Positions 15,786 to 24,115 of a stretch of 35,895 bases of DNA are shown here, in pieces. Source of the DNA: Bacteroidota bacterium (GTDB lineage: Bacteria > Bacteroidota > Bacteroidia > Cytophagales > Cytophagaceae); NCBI GenBank assembly GCA_023392125.1, contig JAEVZS010000020.1:1-35895 (forward strand). Direction: 5' to 3'. Each line of letters starts with the position of its first letter. Position 1 is the stretch's first letter. The notes beneath the pieces were generated by a model, which had not been told where the DNA came from, did not search any database, and was given only the letters and a program-made list of their open reading frames with translations. A program made the translations under genes and the position numbers.

Positions 15786-16508
15786 TTAAGATTTGGTAAG
15801 CACCTCGTCCATCCATGCCTCCGGCACGTTTTTGAGAGCATTTTTCAGCTCTTCCTCCCAGAAAGCGGAAATATGCTGCAGATCCGCTTTTTCATAGCGA
15901 TGCTCGACCAGCTCAAAAGAGTTGTGCCGGTACAGAATCACATCGATGGGAAACTCCACATCATTGGCGCTGACACGGGTGGAGTCAAAGGACAGAAAAC
16001 CGGTTTTAAGAGCGGTTTTCAGGTCCGAATCATAGGTAAGGGTCCGATTGAGTATGGGTTTGCCGAAGCCTGAATTTCCGATAATGACAAACGGAGTGCT
16101 TTCTCCTATCTCAATCCAGTTTCCCTCAGGGTATATCAGAAAAAGCTTATGTTCCTGATCTTCTTCCAGCTGTCCTCCCACAATGGTATGCAGATTGAAG
16201 TGCAGACCGGCTTTTTCGAGCGCTGCTCCGTCTTCGGCCGCCACTTTCCGGAGCTCTTCCCCAAAAGCATTGACAGCTTTATAAAGCTTATTATACCTCT
16301 CCCCCTCTCCTTCCATTACTTCTTTGAAATACGTAATGGCTTTGTCGCGTACAGAGCGAAGGCCGCTGGTCATTATAAAAATAGAGTGCTTATCTTTCTG
16401 GGATATGGTTACTTTTTTTGCGGTAGTTGTCTCTGTTCCGGAAGTAATACGGGTATCCGAAATTGCGATGAGACCGGATCGCACCTTCATTCCGAGGCAA
16501 TAGGTCAT
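15786..16508 (-). CDS. Anbu, proteasome-like Ntn hydrolase
   Basis: 240 aa. It begins MTYCLG, so removal of Met exposes Thr1, the expected nucleophile of this Ntn-hydrolase family. Asp17 (AISDTRIT) and a lysine near position 30 (TTAKK) correspond to the other active-site residues of proteasome-type proteases. Later family motifs are LHTIVGGQ, FVIIGNSGFGKPIL and FPIDVILYRHNS. Anbu proteins assemble into rings or helices; peptidase activity is weak or substrates are unknown. It lies in the characteristic cluster with transglutaminase, alpha-E and ATP-grasp genes, separated from the transglutaminase stop by 100 bases that contain a promoter-like box. Confidence 0.92.
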   Translation of the reverse strand: MTYCLGMKVRSGLIAISDTRITSGTETTTAKKVTISQKDKHSIFIMTSGLRSVRDKAITYFKEVMEGEGERYNKLYKAVNAFGEELRKVAAEDGAALEKAGLHFNLHTIVGGQLEEDQEHKLFLIYPEGNWIEIGESTPFVIIGNSGFGKPILNRTLTYDSDLKTALKTGFLSFDSTRVSANDVEFPIDVILYRHNSFELVEHRYEKADLQHISAFWEEELKNALKNVPEAWMDEVLTKS

Positions 16509-16530
16509 TGTAATACGTGGTTTAGACTGT

Positions 16531-16538
16531 CAAATATA
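16531..16538 (-). promoter_or_regulatory. Candidate internal promoter for Anbu (TATATTTG)
   Basis: On the minus strand this matches TAnnTTTG exactly, 22 bases upstream of the Anbu ATG, in the only large gap of the cluster. It suggests Anbu, the small lipoprotein and the nucleoside phosphorylase can be transcribed separately from the three upstream genes. Confidence 0.45.
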
Positions 16539-16608
16539 GCAAAATGCGGTAAGGAGCCATGATTTTGGGGAATCATTTTCCATCCGGCATCGGGAAGATT
16601 CCAGCACA

Positions 16609-17454
16609 TTACTGTGCCTGAACCCTGACAGAATAAGCAGTGGTGTTTTTCCCGTTGGTGCGGATCACCCCCCTGAGCGGGCTGCAATCAGTGTAATCCA
16701 CGCCATGGGCTACTTTAATGTAGTTTTCATTGACCATACAATTGTTGGCAGGATCATAGCCAACCCAGCCCGTAAACGGAATAAAGGCTTCTACCCAGGC
16801 ATGCATCATATCGGCTCCAAGGACATCTCCACTGCCCTGAAACAGATAACCGGAAACGTACCGGGCCGGAATACGGCTGACACGGGCTATGGCGATAAAT
16901 ATGTGGGAAAAATCCTGGCATACTCCCATGCCCAGCCTGACGGCGTCTTCCGCGGTAGTCGAAACATCCGTCGTTTCCTTTTCATAGCGGATGATACCAT
17001 GTACATAAGGCAGCAGCTCCTCCAGAAAATCTCCGACAGGCGCTTTCCGGTCATATACCAGCATCTTCTTTTCCAGCTTCCTGCCGGGTCTGGTAAAGTT
17101 TGTGTGCCCGATAAAGAAATGGTTGTCTACATAAAAATCCATAGAATCCAGCACCGCCAGCTGGTCATCGACAGACACACCTGCGTTATACGCAGGTTGC
17201 GGAATTTTCTGCACGTTGCAAACCATGTTAAACCTGAAGGTTTTGAAATCTTTGGTAGTTCTCAGACGCTGGACATTGAATCCAAAAAAGTTTTTATATC
17301 TGAAAAACTCCGTACCTAACGACGAATTATGCTTACTGGATGTAACAACCTGCGTATTGTCGTTACAGGGATGTACCAGTATTTCAAAAATAGCGTCTGA
17401 GACACCGTCCTCATAATGATTGGTTGTCTGATATTCAATCTTGTACTCGCGCAT
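16609..17454 (-). CDS. Transglutaminase-family protein of the Anbu cluster
   Basis: 281 aa with no signal peptide, so cytoplasmic. The N-terminal beta-rich region begins EYKIEYQTTNHYEDGVSDA, as in bacterial transglutaminase N-terminal domains. The catalytic triad is Cys179 (GMGVCQDFSH), His218 (MMHAWVEAF) and Asp234 (GYDPANN). Such proteins are thought to act as peptidases or amidases or to form amide links. Family members are repeatedly found next to alpha-E and circularly permuted ATP-grasp genes. Its start is nine bases from the alpha-E stop. Confidence 0.92.
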   Translation of the reverse strand: MREYKIEYQTTNHYEDGVSDAIFEILVHPCNDNTQVVTSSKHNSSLGTEFFRYKNFFGFNVQRLRTTKDFKTFRFNMVCNVQKIPQPAYNAGVSVDDQLAVLDSMDFYVDNHFFIGHTNFTRPGRKLEKKMLVYDRKAPVGDFLEELLPYVHGIIRYEKETTDVSTTAEDAVRLGMGVCQDFSHIFIAIARVSRIPARYVSGYLFQGSGDVLGADMMHAWVEAFIPFTGWVGYDPANNCMVNENYIKVAHGVDYTDCSPLRGVIRTNGKNTTAYSVRVQAQ

Positions 17455-17463
17455 GGATCTATA

Positions 17464-18405
17464 TTAGGTTAAATATTTTTTTTCCAGTCTGGCACATAGC
17501 TGATTGAGCGTTTCGGTTGTCGAAGCCAGAAAATGCATCGTATCGTTCCTGATTTCGTCCCGTGTCAGGTAGTAGTAATCACTGCATACCTTGCCCAGCT
17601 GAAACTCAAAGCTGTCTTTGTCCCGGTCGTCTTCACGAAAAACTTTACAAAAGCATTCTTTGGTTTTCAACAGATTAAAAGTAACTGACTTGGGAAAATC
17701 AGGGTTTAGAATAAGAAAGTCCAGACAGTTTCCGATATTGGGAAAGGTATTGTAAATCAGACGGCTCATATCGAAAGCTTCTGTACTGCGAAGCAAAGCC
17801 ACGCAATGGAATGTCTCAAAAGACCCGGCCACCTCCATCTTTTTGGATATCTCGATATCCCGGAGCTTGGCCAGCAGGATCCGGGATATCTGATTGGCTC
17901 TTTCCAGATGCACACCCAGATGAATCAGTGACCATATTTCATCATGTACCAGTGTATGATCCATATACCCATTGACCATAAGACTGTTTCTGGTGACCAT
18001 TTCGGTAAAAGAAAACAGATCGCTTTCGGTCAGTGTAGCGCTTTTACAGGCGTTTACTTCATGATAATAGCTGTTGATGGCTTCCCACAGCTCAGTCGAC
18101 AATACATCACGTGTGCCCCGGGCATTTTCCCTTGATATCATAACCGAGTTCCTGATGGAAACCGGATTGGATATATCGAGGGCCATGAAGTCAAACAGGC
18201 TCAGTGACGTTGTTTTTTTTGCCAGTCTGGCTCCCTTTGATATTCCTGTCATATAGTACAATGAATCCGCCAGAAGCTCCTTTCTGAAAGAAGAACGGTC
18301 ATCCAGCGCCATATAAAAATGGACATTGAGGTATCGGGCGGTATGTTCTGCTCTTTCCAGATACCTTCCCATCCAAAAAAGACTATTTGCAATTCTGCTA
18401 AGCAT
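17464..18405 (-). CDS. Alpha-E domain protein of the Anbu cluster
   Basis: 313 aa, all-helical. The diagnostic start MLSRIANSLFWMGRYLERAEHTARYL and the DRSSFRKELL, SREN(A)RGTRD and LGVHLERANQISRI motifs identify the Alpha-E (formerly DUF403) family. Its biochemical role is unknown; it always travels with ATP-grasp and transglutaminase partners and may be a scaffold or ligase partner. It starts 23 bases after the ATP-grasp stop. Confidence 0.92.
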   Translation of the reverse strand: MLSRIANSLFWMGRYLERAEHTARYLNVHFYMALDDRSSFRKELLADSLYYMTGISKGARLAKKTTSLSLFDFMALDISNPVSIRNSVMISRENARGTRDVLSTELWEAINSYYHEVNACKSATLTESDLFSFTEMVTRNSLMVNGYMDHTLVHDEIWSLIHLGVHLERANQISRILLAKLRDIEISKKMEVAGSFETFHCVALLRSTEAFDMSRLIYNTFPNIGNCLDFLILNPDFPKSVTFNLLKTKECFCKVFREDDRDKDSFEFQLGKVCSDYYYLTRDEIRNDTMHFLASTTETLNQLCARLEKKYLT

Positions 18406-18428
18406 ACTCTTAGTGTTTTAATCCTCTA

Positions 18429-19892
18429 CTATTTGTTCAGCACCCAGGTGTCTTTTGACCCGCCGCCCTGCGAAGAGTTGACGACAAGACTGCCGCGTTT
18501 AAGCGCGACCCTGGACAGCCCCCCGTTGAGCACATATGTTTTGTTTTTTCCCATGAGGCAGAAAGTCCGCAAATCAATATGCCTTGGCTCAAAACCACCG
18601 GTTTCATCGATAAAAGTAGCATGTACCGACAGGGACATTATGGGCTGGGCTATATACTTGCGCGGATTGGCCGCAATGACTTTCTTAAAGTCCTCGATCT
18701 CTTTTCTGGTATGCTTGCTGCCTATAAAAATACCATAGCCCCCCGATTCGTCGACAGGCTTTACCACCAGTCGTTCTATATTTTCCATGACGTATTTGTA
18801 GTCATCTTTTAATTCGCAGCGATAGGTATGCACATTTCTGAGTATAGGCTCCTCATCGAGATAGTAGCGGATTATCTGCGGCATATAAAGATATACCGCC
18901 TTGTCGTCCGCAACTCCCGTACCCGGCGCATTGAGCAACGACACATTACCTTCACGATAGGCACTCATCAGACCGGGCACTCCCAGCAGTGAATCGGGAC
19001 GGTAAACCAGCGGATCCAGAAAATGATCATCGACCCGGCGATAAATCACATCGACTCTTTTGGGACCATGAATGGTCTTCATGTATACAAAATTTTTGTC
19101 TACAAACAGGTCACGTCCCTCTACGAGCGGAATACCCATGCTCTGCGCCAGAAACGAATGCTCATAGTAAGCCGAATTGTATATACCCGGTGTCAGCACC
19201 ACACAGGCAGGATCATCGATTCCCTCGGGGGCAACCGACTGTATGGTAGCCAGCAGCTGTTCGGTGTATCCGCTGATCGGGGTTATATCATAGCTGTGAA
19301 ACAGGTTGGACAGAATCCGCTTCATGGCTTCCCGGTTGGACAGAACATAGCTGACTCCCGAAGGGCATCGGATATTGTCTTCGAGCACATAGTATTCTCC
19401 ATCGCTGCTTTTGATGAGGTCGGTGCCGCTTATGTGATTGTAAATACCGGCCACAGGAAGTATCCCTATCATCTCTCTGATATAAAAACCGGAAGAAAAT
19501 ACAAGATCGGCAGGCACTACTTTATCTTTCAGAATCTTCTTTTTGTTATAAAGGTCCTGTAGAAATAGATTCAGAGCTGTATTGCGCTGAATCAGGCCTC
19601 GCTCCACCTTTTCCCATTCCCTGGCGGGAATAATCCGGGGAAACAGATCAAAAGGGAAAATACGTTCGGTGCCGTTGCTGGTATCCGAGTAAACTGCAAA
19701 TGTAATACCCTGATTAAAAAAGGAGTTTGATGTAAACTGCTTTATACGCTCCAGAGCATTTCTGTCCAGCCTGGCAAACAGCTCATATACCTTCTGATAA
19801 TGCTTGCGCAGCTTGTTCTGTCCGGAAAATACCTCATCAAAAAAGGTGTCTTCCACTTTATAGGCATTGAAAAAGTCATTTTGCATATCCAT
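18429..19892 (-). CDS. Circularly permuted ATP-grasp protein of the Anbu cluster
   Basis: 487 aa from the ATG at 19892 (MDMQNDFF); a Met two codons on is an equal candidate, and the open frame upstream has no homology signal. Family motifs are GITFAVYSD, FPFDLFPRII, GSDGEYYVLEDNIRCPSGVSYVL-like segments, VLTPGIYNSAYYEH, VDVIYRRVDDHFLDP, LVVKPVDESGGYGI and FIDETGGFEPRHIDLRTF. Circularly permuted ATP-grasp enzymes are predicted to ligate a carboxylate to an amine using ATP, perhaps making a peptide tag or small peptide. The product is unknown. It is the first gene of the cluster. Confidence 0.92.
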   Translation of the reverse strand: MDMQNDFFNAYKVEDTFFDEVFSGQNKLRKHYQKVYELFARLDRNALERIKQFTSNSFFNQGITFAVYSDTSNGTERIFPFDLFPRIIPAREWEKVERGLIQRNTALNLFLQDLYNKKKILKDKVVPADLVFSSGFYIREMIGILPVAGIYNHISGTDLIKSSDGEYYVLEDNIRCPSGVSYVLSNREAMKRILSNLFHSYDITPISGYTEQLLATIQSVAPEGIDDPACVVLTPGIYNSAYYEHSFLAQSMGIPLVEGRDLFVDKNFVYMKTIHGPKRVDVIYRRVDDHFLDPLVYRPDSLLGVPGLMSAYREGNVSLLNAPGTGVADDKAVYLYMPQIIRYYLDEEPILRNVHTYRCELKDDYKYVMENIERLVVKPVDESGGYGIFIGSKHTRKEIEDFKKVIAANPRKYIAQPIMSLSVHATFIDETGGFEPRHIDLRTFCLMGKNKTYVLNGGLSRVALKRGSLVVNSSQGGGSKDTWVLNK

Positions 19893-20266
19893 TCTTTTTA
19901 TAAATATCCCGCGAAACACCTGACGGCATGATTGAGGACCAGATCTTTTCAAAGGCGCCCGCACACGTCATTTAACTGAACATTGCACATACCACCAAAC
20001 AATCCCAATTGAATTTTTCAAATTTTTCATTGGCAAACATCCATAAAATACATTATTTATCTCAATAATAGTTAAAAACTAATGTCATTATACTAAAATT
20101 TATACATTTTTCAGAAAAACACCTCAATTTTTAATCTTAAAAAATTAAATAATTATATTATTTATTAAAATATGGTTAAAATTCAAACTCACTATATACA
20201 GAAACCAATTCTAACAAAAACGTCCAATATGCATTTTATGTAGTACCGTAATCCCTTTTTGTGCGA
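19893..20266. other. AT-rich divergent intergenic region
   Basis: 374 bases between the ATP-grasp cluster and the flavoprotein gene. It is strongly AT-rich from about 20040 to 20220 and must hold promoters for both directions, but no exact TAnnTTTG box is visible on either strand. No gene or RNA was recognised. Confidence 0.5.
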
Positions 20267-21778
20267 ATGGAAAAATTTGATGTATGTATTATCGGTGGGG
20301 GACCTTCAGGCTATGCAGCCGCCATGCGGGCTATTGACCTCAATAAAAGAGTACTGCTGGCAGAGCAGGACCGGATCGGTGGCACCGGCTTGTACAATGG
20401 CGCTCTGTCTTCCAAAACATTCTGGGAGGTTTCCAGGGATATTGCCAATGCCCGCCGGCGTATTGAACGTTACCGGAATCAGACACTTTCCATTGGGTTC
20501 AGGGAGATTCTGAACGATGTACGGGATGCGATTTTTTTCAGAAAAATCCAGCTCGAAACGCACCTGCTGCTGCTTCAGCGCCGATATGCGCCTCTGATCA
20601 CCTACGCACATGCCAGAGCTTTTATCAGAGATCCTCACCGGGTCGAGCTGCGCTATGCAGACAGAACCGAAATCATCGAAACAGACCATATCGTACTGGC
20701 TACCGGAAGCCGTCCGCGCATATTGCCGCATATACCTGTGGATGAGAAGATCATTGTCAGTAGTGAAGGGATTGAATCATTCAAAAATTTTCCCAAGAGT
20801 ATGGTGATTCTGGGAGCGGGGGTTATCGGCTGCGAATGGGCAACCATATTCTCCAATTTCGGGAATACCAGCGTATACCTGATTGATAAGGCAGACCGGA
20901 TACTTCCCTTTGAGGATGAAGATATATCGCTCAACATAGAAGCTAATCTGGAAGAAAACGGGGTTACCATTCACCGCAATTCCAGCCTGGTGCGCATGGA
21001 AATCAAAAATGGTCAGGTAGAGTATGAGCTGAGCTACAAAGATGGCGGCAACGAGGTCTTTACTGTAGAAAAAGCACTGGTATCAGTGGGGCGTGTTCCG
21101 AATGTAGAAAATCTGGGACTGGAAAACACAAAAGTACAAAAAACCGAACGTGGTACTATTGAGACCAACGATACACAAACTTCTGAGCCTACTATATATG
21201 CTGTCGGGGATCTGACCGGAGATTTTTCTCTGGTAAGTGTGGGCGAGCTGGAGGGCCGCCATGCCATAGAGAAAATGTTTGGCATCAACAATCAGCCTCT
21301 CTCCTACAATAATATATCTACGATCATGTTTCTGAATCCCGAAACTGCGGCAGTCGGCATGAACGAACAGGAAGCCCGGCGCAGGGGTATCTGCTACAAA
21401 ATGGTAAGCCTGGACTACAGCCTTATTCCCAGAGCTATAGCCATGAACAGCACCAGAGGATTTTTCAAGATTCTGGTTACGCATGATGAAAAAATGCACG
21501 TATTGGGTATGCGGGCGGTGGGCGAACATGCCAGCAGCGCTATTCAGGCGGTAGCCCTGCTTATCGCGATGAATAAAGGAATTGATGAGCTGGCTGAATT
21601 AATTCATCCTCATCCTTCGATTATAGAGGGGATACAGGAGTGTGTGCGTATGCTCAAAGGCAAACCGATTCTGAAACCGGAGATTTTTAAAGATACGCTC
21701 AGATTCAAAGGCTGTGGCCCGAATGGTGAAACCTATGATCTGAATTCATTTACACCGGAGAACATACAAAATCTGTAG
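20267..21778 (+). CDS. Dihydrolipoamide-dehydrogenase-like flavoprotein lacking the redox disulfide
   Basis: 503 aa from the ATG at 20267; a GTG two codons upstream is less likely. The FAD motif is IIGGGPSGYAAAMRA (8-22). The NAD(P) motif is MVILGAGVIGCEWATIF. A second FAD motif is IYAVGDLTGDFSLVS. The C-terminal dimerisation domain keeps the His/Glu pair (HPHPSIIEGI). The active-site segment reads GGTGLYNGALSSK (38-50): Gly41 and Ala46 stand where class I disulfide oxidoreductases have the two cysteines. It therefore cannot do disulfide exchange in the usual way. A transhydrogenase (SthA-like) or diaphorase activity is possible. It converges with the histidine kinase gene. Confidence 0.85.
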   Translation: MEKFDVCIIGGGPSGYAAAMRAIDLNKRVLLAEQDRIGGTGLYNGALSSKTFWEVSRDIANARRRIERYRNQTLSIGFREILNDVRDAIFFRKIQLETHLLLLQRRYAPLITYAHARAFIRDPHRVELRYADRTEIIETDHIVLATGSRPRILPHIPVDEKIIVSSEGIESFKNFPKSMVILGAGVIGCEWATIFSNFGNTSVYLIDKADRILPFEDEDISLNIEANLEENGVTIHRNSSLVRMEIKNGQVEYELSYKDGGNEVFTVEKALVSVGRVPNVENLGLENTKVQKTERGTIETNDTQTSEPTIYAVGDLTGDFSLVSVGELEGRHAIEKMFGINNQPLSYNNISTIMFLNPETAAVGMNEQEARRRGICYKMVSLDYSLIPRAIAMNSTRGFFKILVTHDEKMHVLGMRAVGEHASSAIQAVALLIAMNKGIDELAELIHPHPSIIEGIQECVRMLKGKPILKPEIFKDTLRFKGCGPNGETYDLNSFTPENIQNL

Positions 21779-21790
21779 TATACAAGACAA

Positions 21791-23863
21791 TCAGTCTTCT
21801 ATCGGAACCGCTACCGAAAAGCAAAGTCCGCCCTCCGGATTTTCACTGACCGATACACTGGCGCCAATGGCCTCAGCCTGTGACTTTATAATAAAAAGCC
21901 CCAATCCCTTGCCAGAATCCTGATGAAAGCGCTGAAATGGTCTGAATATCCTGTTTTTGTGCTTCTGAAGATTGATACCCCGCCCGTTGTCCCGGACACG
22001 AATCAATATATAAGCCGGTTCCCGGATGCATTCAACACTGATGACAAGCGTTTCGGCAGATCTGCCGAAACGAATAGCATTGGCAATCAGGTTGGATATG
22101 ATATTTTCAATATAGACCGGCACAGTTTCCACCGCCGGCAGATTGTTTCCGTCAATCCATACATGCAATACACCTTCTTGTTTTTCGATCTCTCCCCGAT
22201 AGGAAGAGGTGGCCTCATGGACAATTTTTCCGACATCCGTTTTTTCCCTGAGCAATTCTGCATCAGATGGCAAATCCAGAATAAAAATCAGCTCTTTGAT
22301 AATGGAATCCAGCTTATCTACCGTCTTCCCGGCCTCCGGAATCAGCTCTACCGGTTCATTGCGCTCCAGATTACGCTGCTGTATAGAGCATATACCCTTG
22401 AGGGTGGCTACAGGTCCTCTCAGATTATGTGCCGCAATGAAAGTAAACTGCTCAAAGCGCTTATTACGCTCCTCAAGCGCGGTATTGGCATCCTGCAGGT
22501 GTCTGGTCTTCAATCCTACCAGCTCTTCAAGACTGCTTTTCTTGTCTTTCAGCACCCTGTTCTGCCCTTCGATCAGCTCACGATGCAGATCCGCCTGGTT
22601 TTTGAGAATTTCGAGCTCCGTATTCTGCTTTTCCAGAAAGCGGTTCTTCTGCACTATTTCCGATGTCCTGATCCGGAGCTCACTCTCCAGAATCTTGTTT
22701 TGTTTTTCGAGCAATTCACTTTTCTCCCGTTTCAGGATTTCATATCTTTTGACAACTGCCAGAAACAGAAAAATCACCTCCAGCCCCGAACCTATAATCA
22801 GCACTACCGATGAGCCTCTCTGAAAGGGAATAATATTGCTGACTCCCAGTGTATAAAACAAAATAGAAAGCAGAAGAAAGCTCCAGGCCCAGATAAGATA
22901 CCTGGCTTCGTACAGTTTTTTCTTAATATAAAAATAGATGGATACCACCATAAGAAAGGGTGGTATGAAAACCCACAGAAGGGTAATAGTAAACATAGCC
23001 ATGCTATACGCATCGATAATGTTAAACACAACAATCAGCAGGTGGACGGCATAAAGTAAAAGATAAAACCGGTAGAGCCTGCGGGAACTTTTGCGGATAT
23101 CCAGAAAACGCTCTGTAAAAACCACCCCGAATACCATGAGACTGTATATAGAAGGCACTGCTCTGTTTATCAACGGGTAATCAGGCCAGAGTAGCTGAAA
23201 CAAGTATCCATGGTCAAGACCGGAAACGAGTCCGCAGGCCAATACAGAAAACGCATAAAAGAGATAATTGGATTCTTTCAGGCTCCGGTACAGAAAAATA
23301 TAGATTACCAGGGCAAGAAAGAGTATCCCTGCATAAAAATAGTAAATCCTTTGACTGTTGATGGAATAGTTAAGGAGGTTTCTGCTATCAAAATACACTA
23401 CGGGAATAAGCAAAGGTCCTTTGCTATACACCTGAAGATAGATGGTTTCTGCCCGAGGATCGATGGTTTCGTTCGGATATTTGAAATGATAATTCCGGAC
23501 ATTAAACGGAAAAGCATCACCCAGCAAACTGACTTTCAAAAGGCTGTCATTCTCAGAGAACTGAAAAATCCGTATGGTGTCCAGATGGGCATTTTCTATT
23601 ACCAGATCGGTAGCTTTTCCGAATATACTTCTGTCCGCCTTCAGCCATACCGCACCACCCGAATAGGCAGCATTGAGGGCATCACCCGGATAAATCAGAA
23701 AATGCCCCGGTGGCATAGCTTTTATGTCGCTTACAGTAAGTGTCCGGCTGGTATCCAGAACATACCTGTATGAGGTATGAGAATAATCCTGTCCGAAAGT
23801 CTTGACAGAGCATAGCAGGATCAGAGCAAGCTGTCCACAGTACCTGAGGAACTTGTCATTCAT
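21791..23863 (-). CDS. 7TMR-DISM sensor histidine kinase
   Basis: 690 aa. A signal peptide (1-24) is followed by an extracytoplasmic 7TMR-DISMED2 domain (about 30-160). Seven membrane segments span about 172-375 (7TMR-DISM). A long coiled coil covers about 375-470. The HisKA-type H box is FIAAHNLRGPVATLKG with phospho-acceptor His479. The HATPase domain has the N box NLIANAIRFG, VRDNGRGINL and GLGLFIIKSQAEAIGA. The DISMED2 fold is expected to bind carbohydrate-like or other small ligands. No response regulator lies next to it, so its partner is elsewhere. Confidence 0.92.
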   Translation of the reverse strand: MNDKFLRYCGQLALILLCSVKTFGQDYSHTSYRYVLDTSRTLTVSDIKAMPPGHFLIYPGDALNAAYSGGAVWLKADRSIFGKATDLVIENAHLDTIRIFQFSENDSLLKVSLLGDAFPFNVRNYHFKYPNETIDPRAETIYLQVYSKGPLLIPVVYFDSRNLLNYSINSQRIYYFYAGILFLALVIYIFLYRSLKESNYLFYAFSVLACGLVSGLDHGYLFQLLWPDYPLINRAVPSIYSLMVFGVVFTERFLDIRKSSRRLYRFYLLLYAVHLLIVVFNIIDAYSMAMFTITLLWVFIPPFLMVVSIYFYIKKKLYEARYLIWAWSFLLLSILFYTLGVSNIIPFQRGSSVVLIIGSGLEVIFLFLAVVKRYEILKREKSELLEKQNKILESELRIRTSEIVQKNRFLEKQNTELEILKNQADLHRELIEGQNRVLKDKKSSLEELVGLKTRHLQDANTALEERNKRFEQFTFIAAHNLRGPVATLKGICSIQQRNLERNEPVELIPEAGKTVDKLDSIIKELIFILDLPSDAELLREKTDVGKIVHEATSSYRGEIEKQEGVLHVWIDGNNLPAVETVPVYIENIISNLIANAIRFGRSAETLVISVECIREPAYILIRVRDNGRGINLQKHKNRIFRPFQRFHQDSGKGLGLFIIKSQAEAIGASVSVSENPEGGLCFSVAVPIED

Positions 23864-23954
23864 TAAGAAAAATTTGACGAAGTATATAAAATTATGAGCT
23901 ACGGAAAAAATTTATTTGATCAATTCCGGATTGCACTATATAAGAGATTGAATG

Positions 23955-23983
23955 TAATCCATGTATCCAAAAATCATGGATTA
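23955..23983. promoter_or_regulatory. Inverted repeat in the kinase/GH74 intergenic region
   Basis: TAATCCATG (23955-23963) and CATGGATTA (23975-23983) are exact inverted copies 11 bases apart, in the 252-base divergent region between the kinase and the GH74 gene. It suits a dimeric regulator binding site. A near-consensus TATATTTA box lies closer to the GH74 start. Confidence 0.4.
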
Positions 23984-24115
23984 TGCACCCAAATCAAATA
24001 CTAGATTATGAACAGATTATCTTGCACTTTATTTACAAAGTTTTTCACGTAATGTATTACTATTCCGATTCATGATTGTATATATTTAATCAAGTCTGAA
24101 AAAATCAATATACGA

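Noticed and set aside
20267..21778. Dihydrolipoyl dehydrogenase (Lpd)
   Set aside because: Both redox cysteines are absent (Gly41, Ala46), so the lipoamide reaction is not supported, and no 2-oxoacid dehydrogenase genes are nearby.
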